Assembly: GCA_946486375.1 (NCBI GenBank)
Contig: CAMLTW010000006.1
Span: 62,001-126,000, forward strand
Source: an uncultured Rikenellaceae bacterium
GTDB lineage: Bacteria; Bacteroidota; Bacteroidia; Bacteroidales; Rikenellaceae
Direction: 5' to 3'
Length of the DNA stretch: 64,000 bases
Shown in pieces: positions 34,173 through 43,762 of the stretch. The position numbers and the translations under genes were made by a program. The notes beneath the pieces are model-generated. The model did no database searches and was not told where the DNA came from. It worked only from the letters and a program-made list of their open reading frames with translations. Positions within the stretch are counted from its first letter, which is position 1. Each line of letters opens with the position of its first letter.

Positions 34173-34601
34173 TCAGGGGTATTTCTTTTTCCGGAACAAC
34201 AGGTTGTCCACCGAATACCTGCCCCCGCCCCAGAAAAAAATCACGAGGTAAACGCCCAGGTAGAGAACCGCCAGTTCCCGGACGGCGAAGGCGTCGCTGC
34301 CGTGAACCACGAAGACGGCTACCAGCATGTTCACCAGCAGCGGCAGGACGGCCAGCCGGGTGAAGATGCCGAAGATGAGCAGGACGGAACAGCCCACTTC
34401 CGCAATGATGGAAAGGATCAGCGAGACTTGCGAACCGATCCCGATCGGATCCCAGAACACGGCCGAGAGTTCGCGGTAGGCCATGATTTTCGCCAGCCCG
34501 TGCGTCAGCATCAGGGCGCCGATGAAAAGCCGCAGAAACAGGTTCAGAAGGGCCTGTCCATCGGATTTCAAGGGATAGTCGTATAGGAAAAATTTTTTCA
34601 T
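34173..34601 (-). CDS. DoxX family membrane protein
   Basis: A 142-residue inner-membrane protein with four helices (about 22-42, 55-78, 82-100 and 108-126). The LNLFLRLFIGALMLTHGLAK opening and FLILSIIAEVGCSVLLIFGI-like second helix (here SLILSIIAEVGCSVLLIFG) are typical of DoxX. Family members have been tied to quinone or thiosulfate metabolism and to redox stress complexes, but most are uncharacterised. There is no convincing upstream promoter or operon partner. Confidence 0.88.
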   Translation of the reverse strand: MKKFFLYDYPLKSDGQALLNLFLRLFIGALMLTHGLAKIMAYRELSAVFWDPIGIGSQVSLILSIIAEVGCSVLLIFGIFTRLAVLPLLVNMLVAVFVVHGSDAFAVRELAVLYLGVYLVIFFWGGGRYSVDNLLFRKKKYP

Positions 34602-34929
34602 GGAAGCTGGTTTTTACGGGTGAAAAGGCGGTGCCGGAGCCATTCTCCGCCGGGGAAGATGTAACAATGAATGTGCCATTTGAGGCAGGTTCGGAACCGG
34701 AAGGAATGCCGGAAGGAGCTTTCCGGACGACTGCGGCCCCGCAAAGGGTGCATGTCGGGGAAATACGGCCGGAACCGGGGCGGACAGGCGGTCGTCCGGA
34801 TCGGATCGCCCGGAATGCCGGATGCCGGGAAAAAACCGCCCGAAGCAGGAAAAAGGCCGGAAATATTCTCTTTCCCGAACGTTCTAACGGAATATTTGCT
34901 ATATTTGGTTGCATCAAGATGGGCGTTAT
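34602..34929. other. Gene-free divergent region between doxX and the GIY-YIG gene
   Basis: GC-rich spacer with several imperfect repeats of CCGGAA. The only supported element is the plus-strand -7 box at 34900. Confidence 0.45.
34900..34907 (+). promoter_or_regulatory. -7 element for the tandem GIY-YIG gene
   Basis: TATATTTG, a perfect TAnnTTTG match, 22 bases before the ATG at 34930, which implies a very short leader. No TTTG at the right upstream distance. Confidence 0.45.
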
Positions 34930-35604
34930 ATGGTATATATCATACACATTTACGTGTTGGAGCTGGAAGGGGGGTATTACTATGTCGGGAAAAGCCGTTA
35001 TCCCGACTGGCGGCTGTGGCAGCACGTACACGGAAAGGGGGCCGAATGGACGAAAGTGCATCCTCCCCTCAGGCGGATCGCCCGTTATCCGTACTATGTG
35101 GAAACCGAATACGACGAAGACCGCTACGAGAACCGGACGACCATCGAAACCATGGAAAAGTACGGCTGGCAGCGGGTGCGGGGCGGAGAATGGTGCGAGG
35201 TTTCCGAAATCGAGACGCTCAAAAAACTTCATCGCTGCGGGTATTTTCGGGAAATCCGCCCGAAGGACGTAGCGTTTTCCCCGACGGAACTGATCCGCTT
35301 TATCGTCAAGCTGGAAAACCGGAAATACTATGTGGGGTATACGCGGGATTTGAACCGGACTTTGCGGATCTACGAGCGGGGAGGAGGTCCGAAATGGCTG
35401 AAGGAAAACCGTTTTTCCCGCATTTTGAAATACGGGCCGTTCCAGTGTCCGGGAGGGATCGTGGACAACCGGCGGGACATCGACCCCACGGTAATCGAGT
35501 GTTTCGGCAAATACGGCTATCAGAACGTGCGGGGCGGCTCTTTCGTTTGCACCGACGAGGAAGCCCACCGGAAGATGGTGCTGAAGAGGGGGCTGGAAAT
35601 CTGA
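34930..35604 (+). CDS. Tandem GIY-YIG-like domain protein
   Basis: 224 residues with two related halves. Half 1 opens with IYVLELEGGYYYVGKSRYPD and WQHVHGKGAEWTKVHPPLR; half 2 with RFIVKLENRKYYVGYTRDLN and IYERGGGPKWLKENRF. Each reads as the beta-turn-beta core of a GIY-YIG nuclease (here Y-V-L / Y-V-G) followed by the Arg/His helix and a W(T/L)K block. Each half ends with a similar YGWQRVRGGEW / YGYQNVRGGSF motif. No DNA-binding domain, signal or membrane segment. It may be a nuclease or a catalytically dead binder. ATG 34930 is used rather than an upstream TTG. Confidence 0.65.
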   Translation: MVYIIHIYVLELEGGYYYVGKSRYPDWRLWQHVHGKGAEWTKVHPPLRRIARYPYYVETEYDEDRYENRTTIETMEKYGWQRVRGGEWCEVSEIETLKKLHRCGYFREIRPKDVAFSPTELIRFIVKLENRKYYVGYTRDLNRTLRIYERGGGPKWLKENRFSRILKYGPFQCPGGIVDNRRDIDPTVIECFGKYGYQNVRGGSFVCTDEEAHRKMVLKRGLEI

Positions 35605-35771
35605 TCCCTGCGGAAAATCTTCGGTGCGGAGAAAAGGGGGGAACGCGTTTTTGCCCGGAACGGAAGAGGCCGGGAAAGCCCAGGCCGATGTCCGACTGTC
35701 GCTCTCTTCGGGAACCGCTGTTCCGGACCGACTTCTTTCCGTCAGGTCCTTGCGGTTTCGGCGGGATTGCG

Positions 35772-35779
35772 TATGTTTG
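35772..35779 (+). promoter_or_regulatory. -7 element before the sensor kinase gene
   Basis: TATGTTTG is a perfect -7 match just upstream of the first codon compatible with the N-terminal membrane helix. Spacing to an upstream TTTG is poor. Confidence 0.35.
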
Positions 35780-35803
35780 CGGAAACGTAAAATCCGGACG
35801 CCT

Positions 35804-37357
35804 GTGGGAAAGCAGCCCGTATCTTACAAAAAAGGCATCCACCGCAAGGGAAACATTCTGCGGTCGGGGTTGCTGTTGCTGGTGGTGTTCGGAGCCGTGC
35901 TCTGGGTGGCGGGAACCTCCATCGACCGGATCGTCCGGCAGATGAACGAATCCATCGTGGCCGAGCTGTGCCGCAGCCATTACAAACGGTTGGAGTTCGA
36001 ATTCGAGAAGACGCGCCGCGTGAGCGAAATCGCCTGGGAATTCATCGGGAGCCAGAACCGATTCGATGCCGACAAACTCAACGACGTGGCGGAAACCATG
36101 CAGAAGCTCGATCCGAAAATCACCCGCATCTGGGTGGTGGAGAAGAAGGAAAACCGGATGTGGAACTATACCGGCCGCAACGAATTCGCCTGCCCCCGCG
36201 AACCCTCTCCCCTCCGGCTGTTGATTTGCAGGGAAACCGAAGCGGCCGGGGTTTACAGCCAGATCATCAACGACACCATCCAGTATTTCACCCTCGCCCG
36301 CGTCGTGCAGGGCGGAGACGAAAAGCGGTACGTATGCGGCATCGACGTTTCGCTTGCGGGACTGTATTCCTACCTGGCCGCACAGGACAACCGGACAAGA
36401 ACTTACGCCGGGATATTCAACCGGTACGGTCATGTCATCACTTTCCCGGACAGCCTGCTGCTGGGCCGGGAGTGGGAGGATGCGGAGGAACGGGCCGTGT
36501 TCGAACGGGTGACCCGCGAAGGCGTCGTCGAACGCGGAACGATCCTGTCCCGGTATCTGGGGGTGCCCGTGGAACGGATGTATTTCGCGCTTCCGATCAT
36601 TCCGGACGATCCGTGGGTGGTGGCCGTGAGCGTTCCCCAGATGAGCGTCAACGATGAGATGATCGAATTCCGGCACTATACCCTGTTGCTGGTGCTGCTG
36701 GCCATCGGTCTTTTTTCCGTGCTGCTGATTCTTTCCCAACAGCGGTTGGGAAGGGAATACGAACTTCGGCGTCAGGCGGAACGGGAATCCGACCGACTCC
36801 AGCTTCAACAGGTCATCAATCAGATCAATCCGCACTTTCTGTTCAATTCGCTGAACTCCCTGTACGCCCTCATCAACCGAAAACCCCAACTGGCGCGGGA
36901 GTTCGTTTTGAAACTTTCGGGCGTGTACCGGTACGTGCTCGAAAAGGAACACGACACCCTTTCATCCGTATGCAGCGAGGTTGAGTTTACCATGCAGTAT
37001 TATTTCCTACAGAAAATCAGGTTCGAGGAACAACTGAACCTTAGCGTGCGGATCAGTCCCGAACTGGAATCCTACCGGATGCCCGCGCTGAGTCTGCAAA
37101 CCGTGGTCGAGAACGCCATCAAGCACAACCAGATCACGCCCCAGACCCCGCTGTTCATCCGGGTTTACACTTCCGGAAACCGGCTGGTCATCGAGAACAA
37201 CTACATGCCCCGCTCCGACAGCGACTCGGAATCCATGGGGGTCGGTCTGGAACGGATCCGGACGATCTATCGCTTCTACACCGATCTGAACATGGACGTT
37301 TCGCAGGAGGGAACGGTGTTCCGTTGCGTCCTTCCGTTGCTCCCTCCGGAAAAATAA
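35804..37357 (+). CDS. LytS-type membrane sensor histidine kinase
   Basis: About 517 residues from a GTG start at 35804, chosen because it gives a short basic N-terminus before the first helix (LLLLVVFGAVLWVAG); an ATG start is not available there. A periplasmic region of about 240 residues (PDC/Cache-like) is followed by a second helix (YTLLLVLLAIGLFSVLLIL) and a His_kinase domain with the phospho-acceptor in QINPHFLFNSLNSLYALI. The ATPase N-box is VVENAIKHNQI. Such kinases pair with LytTR regulators; the only one here is at 45228, beyond three other genes. Confidence 0.88.
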   Translation: MGKQPVSYKKGIHRKGNILRSGLLLLVVFGAVLWVAGTSIDRIVRQMNESIVAELCRSHYKRLEFEFEKTRRVSEIAWEFIGSQNRFDADKLNDVAETMQKLDPKITRIWVVEKKENRMWNYTGRNEFACPREPSPLRLLICRETEAAGVYSQIINDTIQYFTLARVVQGGDEKRYVCGIDVSLAGLYSYLAAQDNRTRTYAGIFNRYGHVITFPDSLLLGREWEDAEERAVFERVTREGVVERGTILSRYLGVPVERMYFALPIIPDDPWVVAVSVPQMSVNDEMIEFRHYTLLLVLLAIGLFSVLLILSQQRLGREYELRRQAERESDRLQLQQVINQINPHFLFNSLNSLYALINRKPQLAREFVLKLSGVYRYVLEKEHDTLSSVCSEVEFTMQYYFLQKIRFEEQLNLSVRISPELESYRMPALSLQTVVENAIKHNQITPQTPLFIRVYTSGNRLVIENNYMPRSDSDSESMGVGLERIRTIYRFYTDLNMDVSQEGTVFRCVLPLLPPEK

Positions 37358-37441
37358 AATCCCCCGTTCAGGGCATTCACTCCTCCCGCAGGGGGATTCG
37401 TTCCCTCCTGTTTCCCTGTTAAAATTCCCCGAATTATCATT

Positions 37442-37472
37442 GCGATGGGCCGAATGGCCCGTCGCTTTTTTT
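37442..37472 (+). terminator. Terminator after the sensor kinase gene
   Basis: A 10-bp stem GCGATGGGCC/GGCCCGTCGC (one T-G pair) with loop GAAT, then T7. A second weaker AATCCCCC/GGGGGATT pairing lies just upstream near 37360-37390. Confidence 0.8.
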
Positions 37473-37492
37473 ATACCTAATTCGGAGGAAAG

Positions 37493-40135
37493 ATGATGAA
37501 CAGAAAGAGCCTGATGGCGGTGGCGGTCGCAGCACTGATCGCCGGCGGCTGGGGAAGCGCGGACGCGGATGCCAAGTGGAGACCGTTCCATTCGGCCGGA
37601 AAAACCGAGAAAAATGTCCCGGATTCCGTGTCCAAATCGACCGGCGGAAAGGATAAGATGAAGAGTTACGAGGAAGTGCTCAAGGGAGCCGTGACCGACA
37701 AAGGCCTTTTCGACGTTCACCGGGTGAAGACCGATTACTTCTTTGAAATTCCCGATTCGCTTCTGGGGCGGGACATCCTTGTGGTGAACAAGATTTCGGG
37801 CGTGCCGTTCGAGCTGAACAATTCGGGTATCAACAAGGGGATGGGATACGGTGAGAAGATCATCCGTTTTTACCGGGATACGCTGGAAAAGAAAGTGTGG
37901 GCCGTGCGGTTCGATCCCCGGATCACCTCTCCGGAAAACGACCGGATCACCCGTTCCGTGCAGGACAATTACCGGGAATCGATCATCGAATATTTTCCCA
38001 TCGAGACCTACGGAAAGGATTCGGTGACGGTGGTCGTCAAGGTGAACAAGATTTTCGACGGCAGCGAAAAGAGTTTCAACAACATTTTCGGTGCGCTCGG
38101 CATGGGGGCCGGAGCCCGGAAGGAACTTTCCAAGATCGAGTCCATGAAGGCGTTCCCGGAAAACATCGTGGTCAAGACGTTGCTGACGGCCGTGCGTACC
38201 GAGGAAGGCAGTTCGACCCCCATTTCGGTGGCCCTCACTTCCAACATCGTCCTGCTGCCGAAAGTGCCCATGAAGCCCCGTTTCACGGATGACCGGGTCG
38301 GCTATTTCGGCATCGAACACCTGTATTACAACGATAATCAGCAGCGGGCGGAAGAACGGGCGTTCGTCAACCGGTGGCGGCTCGAACCCAGGCCGGAAGA
38401 CGTGGAACGCTACAAGCGCGGGGAACTGGTGGAACCGCAGAAACCCATCGTGTTCTACATCGACCCGGCGACTCCTCCCGTGTGGGTGGATTACATCAAG
38501 AAGGGCGTGTTCCAGTGGCAGGAGGCTTTCGAGGAGGCCGGTTTCAAGAATGCCATCATCGCCAAAGAGGTGGATCCGGAAACGGAAGGGGATTTCGACA
38601 TCGACGACGTGCGGTATTCGGTCATCACCTATGCCGCTTCGGAAGAGGCCAACGCCATGGGGCCTTCGGTCATCGACCCCCGCTCGGGCGAAATCATCGA
38701 AGCGGACATCATCTGGTGGCACAACGTGATGAGCATCCTGCAGGAATGGATTCGGCTGCAGACCGGTGCGGTCGATCCGGCGGCCCGCGGCAACGTGCTG
38801 CCGACCGAAGTGATGGGGAACGCGGTTCGGTTCGTTTCCTCGCACGAATTGGGACACAGTCTGGGGCTGAAACACAATATGGGGGCGTCGTTTTCGGTGC
38901 CGGTGGATTCGCTCCGGTCGAAAACCTATACGGCCACTCACGGTACGGCCAGTTCGATTATGGATTATGCCCGTTTCAACTATGTGGCCCAGCCGGAAGA
39001 CGGCGTCACCGATCTGACGCCCCGAATCGGCACCTATGACAAACATGCGATTCGTTGGGGGTACCGGTGGCTCGATACGGCTACCCCGCACGAAGAATTA
39101 CCGACCCTCAACGCCTGGATCCGGGAACACGAAGACGATCCGGAATACTGGTACGGGGAACAGTCGCGCGAAGGAATCGATCCCCGTTCGCAAAGCGAAG
39201 ATCTGAGCGACGATGCCGTGCAGGCGAGCCTGTACGGTGTGGCGAACCTGAAACGGATCATGCCCCATGTGACCGACTGGACTTCGGAAGACGGCCGGTT
39301 GCAGTATCGTGCGGGCCGGTTCCTGATGGCGATCGTGTTCCAGTGGCGGATGTATGCCGACCACGTCATGTCCAACGTGGGGGGATTCTACCTGAACAAC
39401 GTGGTGGCCGGACACGACATCGACCGTTACGTGCCGGTGCCTGCGGACTACCAGCGCAAAAGCGCTCGGTATCTGATCGACGAGGTTTTCGTGGCGCCCG
39501 AGTGGTTGTTCGGCGCCAAAGCGTGGGATAAGGACTATCCGCATCGCAGTTCTCCGCTGGGGGAAATGGAGTATGCCCCTTATAACCTTGCCCGCGAGAT
39601 GCAGTATCAGGTTTACTACGAGCTGCTGCGGGACGAACGGCTGCTGCGGATGTACGAAGTGGAAGCCCGGCAGGGACGGACGAACGTCTATACGCCGGAG
39701 CAACTGCTGGCCGACATCACGCAGACCGTATTCGTAAAGCCGGGGACGGGAACCCTGACGCTCTGGGAGCGGCTTTCCCAGAAGAACTACCTCGATGCCC
39801 TGATCGTCAGCTCGAACATTACCATGGTGAAGACCACCAAGCTGGGAAGCACGCTCCGGGCAGCGCAGGAGGAAGAAGGTTGTCGGCTGATGCATCGGGC
39901 TCCCGAAATAGGGCTGGAAAAATACCCGCGGCCGGAGGACGCGGAGTTCGATCTGCGGACGGTGCGCCATTACGGATTCATGCAGCGGGTCAGCGAGACG
40001 ACTTCGGCCAAGCGGGCGGAAATGCGGAAGATACTCCAACTGGTGAGAAGCCGCCTCGACAGCGGCGATCAGGCTACCCGGAATCACTACCGGGATCTGG
40101 AACTCCGGTTGAAAGAAGCGCTCCGGATGCTCTGA
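37493..40135 (+). CDS. Secreted zinc-dependent metalloprotease (DUF5117/DUF5118 type)
   Basis: 880 residues with a signal peptide (MNRKSLMAVAVAALIAGGWG, cut near ADA). The metzincin zinc motif HELGHSLGLKHN has H451, E452, H455 and H461, and a Met-turn-like SIMDYARFNYVAQ follows about 30 residues later. The N-terminal part (SYEEVLKGAVTDKGLFDVHR, PDSLLGRDILVVNKISG) fits the DUF5118/DUF5117 proteins of Bacteroidota. It is expected in the periplasm or at the cell surface. GGAGGAAAG precedes the two tandem ATG codons (37493, 37496). It directly precedes a SusCD pair. Confidence 0.92.
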   Translation: MMNRKSLMAVAVAALIAGGWGSADADAKWRPFHSAGKTEKNVPDSVSKSTGGKDKMKSYEEVLKGAVTDKGLFDVHRVKTDYFFEIPDSLLGRDILVVNKISGVPFELNNSGINKGMGYGEKIIRFYRDTLEKKVWAVRFDPRITSPENDRITRSVQDNYRESIIEYFPIETYGKDSVTVVVKVNKIFDGSEKSFNNIFGALGMGAGARKELSKIESMKAFPENIVVKTLLTAVRTEEGSSTPISVALTSNIVLLPKVPMKPRFTDDRVGYFGIEHLYYNDNQQRAEERAFVNRWRLEPRPEDVERYKRGELVEPQKPIVFYIDPATPPVWVDYIKKGVFQWQEAFEEAGFKNAIIAKEVDPETEGDFDIDDVRYSVITYAASEEANAMGPSVIDPRSGEIIEADIIWWHNVMSILQEWIRLQTGAVDPAARGNVLPTEVMGNAVRFVSSHELGHSLGLKHNMGASFSVPVDSLRSKTYTATHGTASSIMDYARFNYVAQPEDGVTDLTPRIGTYDKHAIRWGYRWLDTATPHEELPTLNAWIREHEDDPEYWYGEQSREGIDPRSQSEDLSDDAVQASLYGVANLKRIMPHVTDWTSEDGRLQYRAGRFLMAIVFQWRMYADHVMSNVGGFYLNNVVAGHDIDRYVPVPADYQRKSARYLIDEVFVAPEWLFGAKAWDKDYPHRSSPLGEMEYAPYNLAREMQYQVYYELLRDERLLRMYEVEARQGRTNVYTPEQLLADITQTVFVKPGTGTLTLWERLSQKNYLDALIVSSNITMVKTTKLGSTLRAAQEEEGCRLMHRAPEIGLEKYPRPEDAEFDLRTVRHYGFMQRVSETTSAKRAEMRKILQLVRSRLDSGDQATRNHYRDLELRLKEALRML

Positions 40136-40150
40136 AAGCAAGTTACCACA

Positions 40151-40182
40151 AAGCCGTCTCCGAATCCGAAGACGGCTTTGTC
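40151..40182 (+). terminator. Hairpin terminator after the metalloprotease gene
   Basis: A 9-bp stem AAGCCGTCT/AGACGGCTT (40151-40159 with 40170-40178); the T tail is short. Confidence 0.5.
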
Positions 40183-40360
40183 GCCCCTGGGACGTAAAGA
40201 AAGTCGGTTTCAATTTGTTATGCAAATACCTGAAAGTGACCTGAAATCGAAAGGATAACATTGAAATATGCTGAAAAACAATAAGACGGAACTCGGCTCC
40301 GGAAGACGCTTCCGGAAAGAATCGGACAACCCAATCAATTCAATTAAAACCATAAAAAGG

Positions 40361-43300
40361 ATGAGAAAACTATTTACCATGTTTGTTTTGCTCTGCCCGT
40401 TGCTTGCTATAGCTCAGGAGACTCAGCAAATCAAGGGGCAGGTGCTCGATGCAGCGGACGGAAAACCGCTGGCGGGGGCGACGGTCTTCATCAACCCGTC
40501 CGAGACGCAGGCCAAAAACTATAATCCCCAGGGAACCGTGGTGGGGAACGACGGACGGTTCCTGTTCACGCTGCCGGCCAGTGTAAAGACCGTGGTGGTG
40601 AGCTTCCTCGGTTACGAACCGATGACGGTGGACATCACCCGGCAGAAGGATTTGACGGTACGGTTGAAGGCGGCGGAAAATCAGATGGACGCCGTGGTGG
40701 TGACCGGGTACCAGAAGATCGAGAAACGAAAGCTGACTTCCTCCATCGCTACGGTGGATATGGACGACATCAACCGGATCGGGGTGGCCAGCGTGGATCA
40801 GATGCTGGCCGGACAGCTGGCCGGGGTGGTATCCACGCCGACCACGGGAGCGCCGGGAGCCGGGAGCGTGGTGAAAATCCGGAGTACCGCGACCCTGAAC
40901 GGAACGACCGACCCGCTGTGGGTGTTGGACGGGATTCCGCTGGAAGGGAACGATATCCCCAAGGAATGGAGCTCCAAGGAAAACATCGACAACCTTTACA
41001 ACATGTCCATCGCCGGGCTGAATCCGGAAGACATCAAGGACATCACCGTGCTGAAGGATGCGGCCGCCACCGCCATTTACGGTGCGCGTGCAGCCAACGG
41101 GGTGATCGTGATCACGACTAAAAAAGGACAGCGGAACCGGGACGCTCAGGTGAACGTGTCGGCGGCAACATTCATTACGACTCGGCCGAAACTGGAAAAA
41201 CTGAACCTGATGAACGCTTCCGAAAAGGTCGATCTGGAATTGCAGATGGCTATGAACGGGCGGCAGGATTACCTGAGCGTGATGGGAGGCGTGGCTCGGA
41301 TTCTGGATGGAACGACCGGTGAACGGCAGGCGTTGCGAACCGGCGGCTTCAGTGCGCTTCAGCCGGAAACGCAGCAGAAGATCAATGCCCTGCGGAAAGA
41401 CGGAACGGATTGGGGCAAGGAAATTTACCGGGTGGCTGTGAACCAGCAGTACGGTCTGAGCATTTCCGGAGGTCGGGAAAAGATGGGCTACTATTTTTCA
41501 GCCGGCTATTACAATGAACAAGGGACGACCAAGGGAACCGGATTCGAACGATTGAACATGACGCTGAAGACCGATTACGATCTGCTGAAAAACCTGAATT
41601 TCGGGGTTTCGCTCTATGCCGGACAGAACAAGAACAAGTCCTATATTACCGATACGGACGCTTTTACCAGCCCCTCGCGCTATACCCGGATCGCCAATCC
41701 GTATTTGAATGCGTATGACGAGAACGGCCAGTATGTATATGACCCGGACATGACCGTTTATTCCAACAATGTGGAAGAGGAAGACCGGGTGAACTTTAAC
41801 TTCCTGGAGGAAATGGCCGGAACCAACTATGAAATGAAAGTACGGTCGTTGAAATCCATTTTCGATTTGAGTTACAAACCGATCGAGGGCTTGAATATTT
41901 TTACGCAATTGGGATTGCAGGTGGACAATTCCGCTACGGAAAAGTCGGCGCGGGAGGATACCTATTTCGTCCGGAAGTATCGTAAATATTCGGAAGTGGA
42001 TGACGGAGAGGGAAACAAGGTTCCTTTCCTTCCCAAAGGAGGGGTAATCCAAAACTGGAATACGGATTTCTTCCAGTATACGTGGAAGGCTCAGGCCGAA
42101 TATTCGAAACGGTTCAACCGAATCCATGAAATGGATCTGATGGCCGGGCTGGAAATGCGGGGTTCGACCAATACCGATGTGCATACGAAAGGGTTCGGGT
42201 ATGACTACAAAACGATGACTACCAAGCCGTTGGTTTTTCCTGACAATCACAGTGGGATAGAAAACAATCGGTACTTTACGCCTTATCAGAAGACGTTTTC
42301 CGAAAACAGGTACCTGTCCTATTTCTTTACCGGTTCCTATACCTACGATAATCGGTATACGTTTTTCGGGAGCATGCGTTACGACGGGACGAACCTGTTC
42401 GGGGTCGATCCGAAATACAAGTTCAACCCGATGTGGTCGGTGTCCGGAGCCTGGAACGTCCGTCAGGAATCGTTCATGCGGGATGTTCGCTGGATTTCCA
42501 ACCTGAGGCTGCGGGGTTCCTACGGAGCGCAGGGGAATGTGGATCGGACCACTTCGCCTTATATTATTGGGACTTGGACTACGGGAAACATCAGCGGTGG
42601 TCTGACGGAAGACCGGATCGAAGTTACGTCTCCGCCCAACCGGAACCTGCGCTGGGAAACGACCTATTCCTGGAATGCTGCAGTAGATTTGGGAGTGTTG
42701 GAAAACCGGATCAACGCCACGTTCGAAGTGTACGGACGCCGCAGCGAAAACCTGATTACAACTCGGGCCATTCCGCATGAAACGGGCTTTACCAGCACGT
42801 CCAGCAACTATGGTAAAATTTCCAGCAAGGGGATCGAACTCACCCTGCGCACGGTGAACATCGCCCGGCCGAATTTCCGTTGGGAAACTCAGTTCAACCT
42901 GGCGCATAATACGGACAAGGTGGATCAGATTCTCGTGGATGAGAACAGTTGGGCTCCTTCCAAGTTAGGACACTCGTCGAGTGCCATCTTTGCTATCAGA
43001 ATGGCGGGGCTGGACGGCAAGGGCGTGCCGATGATCTGGAAGGACGGCAAAAAGGTAAGCCTGCAGGACTTCGTCAATTTCAAGGTAGAGAAAACGGATC
43101 CGTACGGAATCGGTTGGTATCAATACAACCCGTCTATGGATGAAAGTTACGATGCCGTGATGAGTTACTATACCTGCATCGGAGATCGGAATCCGGATTT
43201 TACCGGCGGTTTCAACAACCGGTTTTATTTCAAGGGATTCGATCTGACGATTTCCTGCAATTTCGTCATCAACCAGTTGATGACCCGAACGCCCTTTTAC

Positions 43301-43750
43301 AGTCCGACCGAAACCAATCCGGGATTGAATTACACTCAGGAAATGAATCAGGTATGGTCGCCTTCCAATCCGAATGGAATCTACCCTGCCCTGACAGGAG
43401 GCAAAAAACCGGATGGTACCGCTTATGAAGACTGGAGCGAATGGGATGATTTGCGGGCCATGAATTATATCTTTAATAGTAAGAGCCGAATCAATATTTT
43501 CAACAGCCTGGACATCTGGACGAAAGAAATGAGCTATTTCCGGGTGAACAGCATTCGGCTGGGGTATACCTTTCCGAAGAAGATCGTGGAAAAGCTCCGC
43601 TTGGGTTCGCTGCGGGTCAATTTCGAAGCTCGGAATCCGTTCGTGATCGCCACGAACTACGACGGGTATTTCGACCCGGAAAATTGGGGGAACATCTATA
43701 CGCAGCCACTGGCCCGCACGTATTCTTTCGGACTGAACGTAACTTTCTAA
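40361..43750 (+). CDS. SusC/RagA-family TonB-dependent outer-membrane transporter 1
   Basis: About 1129 residues. The ATG at 40361 starts a signal peptide (MRKLFTMFVLLCPLLAIAQ), preferred over an upstream in-frame ATG at 40268. Order: carboxypeptidase-like Ig domain (IKGQVLDAADGKPLAGATVF, about 22-100), TonB-box/plug region (MDAVVVTGYQKIEKRKL then GTTDPLWVLDGIPLEGNDI, about 115-240), then a 22-strand barrel ending in the aromatic YSFGLNVTF. The plug repeat VLKDAAATAIYGARAANGVI is the SusC hallmark. It forms the channel of the SusCD pair with the next gene; the substrate may be a glycan or peptide. Confidence 0.96.
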   Translation: MRKLFTMFVLLCPLLAIAQETQQIKGQVLDAADGKPLAGATVFINPSETQAKNYNPQGTVVGNDGRFLFTLPASVKTVVVSFLGYEPMTVDITRQKDLTVRLKAAENQMDAVVVTGYQKIEKRKLTSSIATVDMDDINRIGVASVDQMLAGQLAGVVSTPTTGAPGAGSVVKIRSTATLNGTTDPLWVLDGIPLEGNDIPKEWSSKENIDNLYNMSIAGLNPEDIKDITVLKDAAATAIYGARAANGVIVITTKKGQRNRDAQVNVSAATFITTRPKLEKLNLMNASEKVDLELQMAMNGRQDYLSVMGGVARILDGTTGERQALRTGGFSALQPETQQKINALRKDGTDWGKEIYRVAVNQQYGLSISGGREKMGYYFSAGYYNEQGTTKGTGFERLNMTLKTDYDLLKNLNFGVSLYAGQNKNKSYITDTDAFTSPSRYTRIANPYLNAYDENGQYVYDPDMTVYSNNVEEEDRVNFNFLEEMAGTNYEMKVRSLKSIFDLSYKPIEGLNIFTQLGLQVDNSATEKSAREDTYFVRKYRKYSEVDDGEGNKVPFLPKGGVIQNWNTDFFQYTWKAQAEYSKRFNRIHEMDLMAGLEMRGSTNTDVHTKGFGYDYKTMTTKPLVFPDNHSGIENNRYFTPYQKTFSENRYLSYFFTGSYTYDNRYTFFGSMRYDGTNLFGVDPKYKFNPMWSVSGAWNVRQESFMRDVRWISNLRLRGSYGAQGNVDRTTSPYIIGTWTTGNISGGLTEDRIEVTSPPNRNLRWETTYSWNAAVDLGVLENRINATFEVYGRRSENLITTRAIPHETGFTSTSSNYGKISSKGIELTLRTVNIARPNFRWETQFNLAHNTDKVDQILVDENSWAPSKLGHSSSAIFAIRMAGLDGKGVPMIWKDGKKVSLQDFVNFKVEKTDPYGIGWYQYNPSMDESYDAVMSYYTCIGDRNPDFTGGFNNRFYFKGFDLTISCNFVINQLMTRTPFYSPTETNPGLNYTQEMNQVWSPSNPNGIYPALTGGKKPDGTAYEDWSEWDDLRAMNYIFNSKSRINIFNSLDIWTKEMSYFRVNSIRLGYTFPKKIVEKLRLGSLRVNFEARNPFVIATNYDGYFDPENWGNIYTQPLARTYSFGLNVTF

Positions 43751-43762
43751 ATTTTGATCACG

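Noticed and set aside
37007..39091. A 694-codon open frame on the minus strand
   Set aside because: Spans the sensor kinase end and the metalloprotease in antisense; it ignores the terminator and start signals between those genes.
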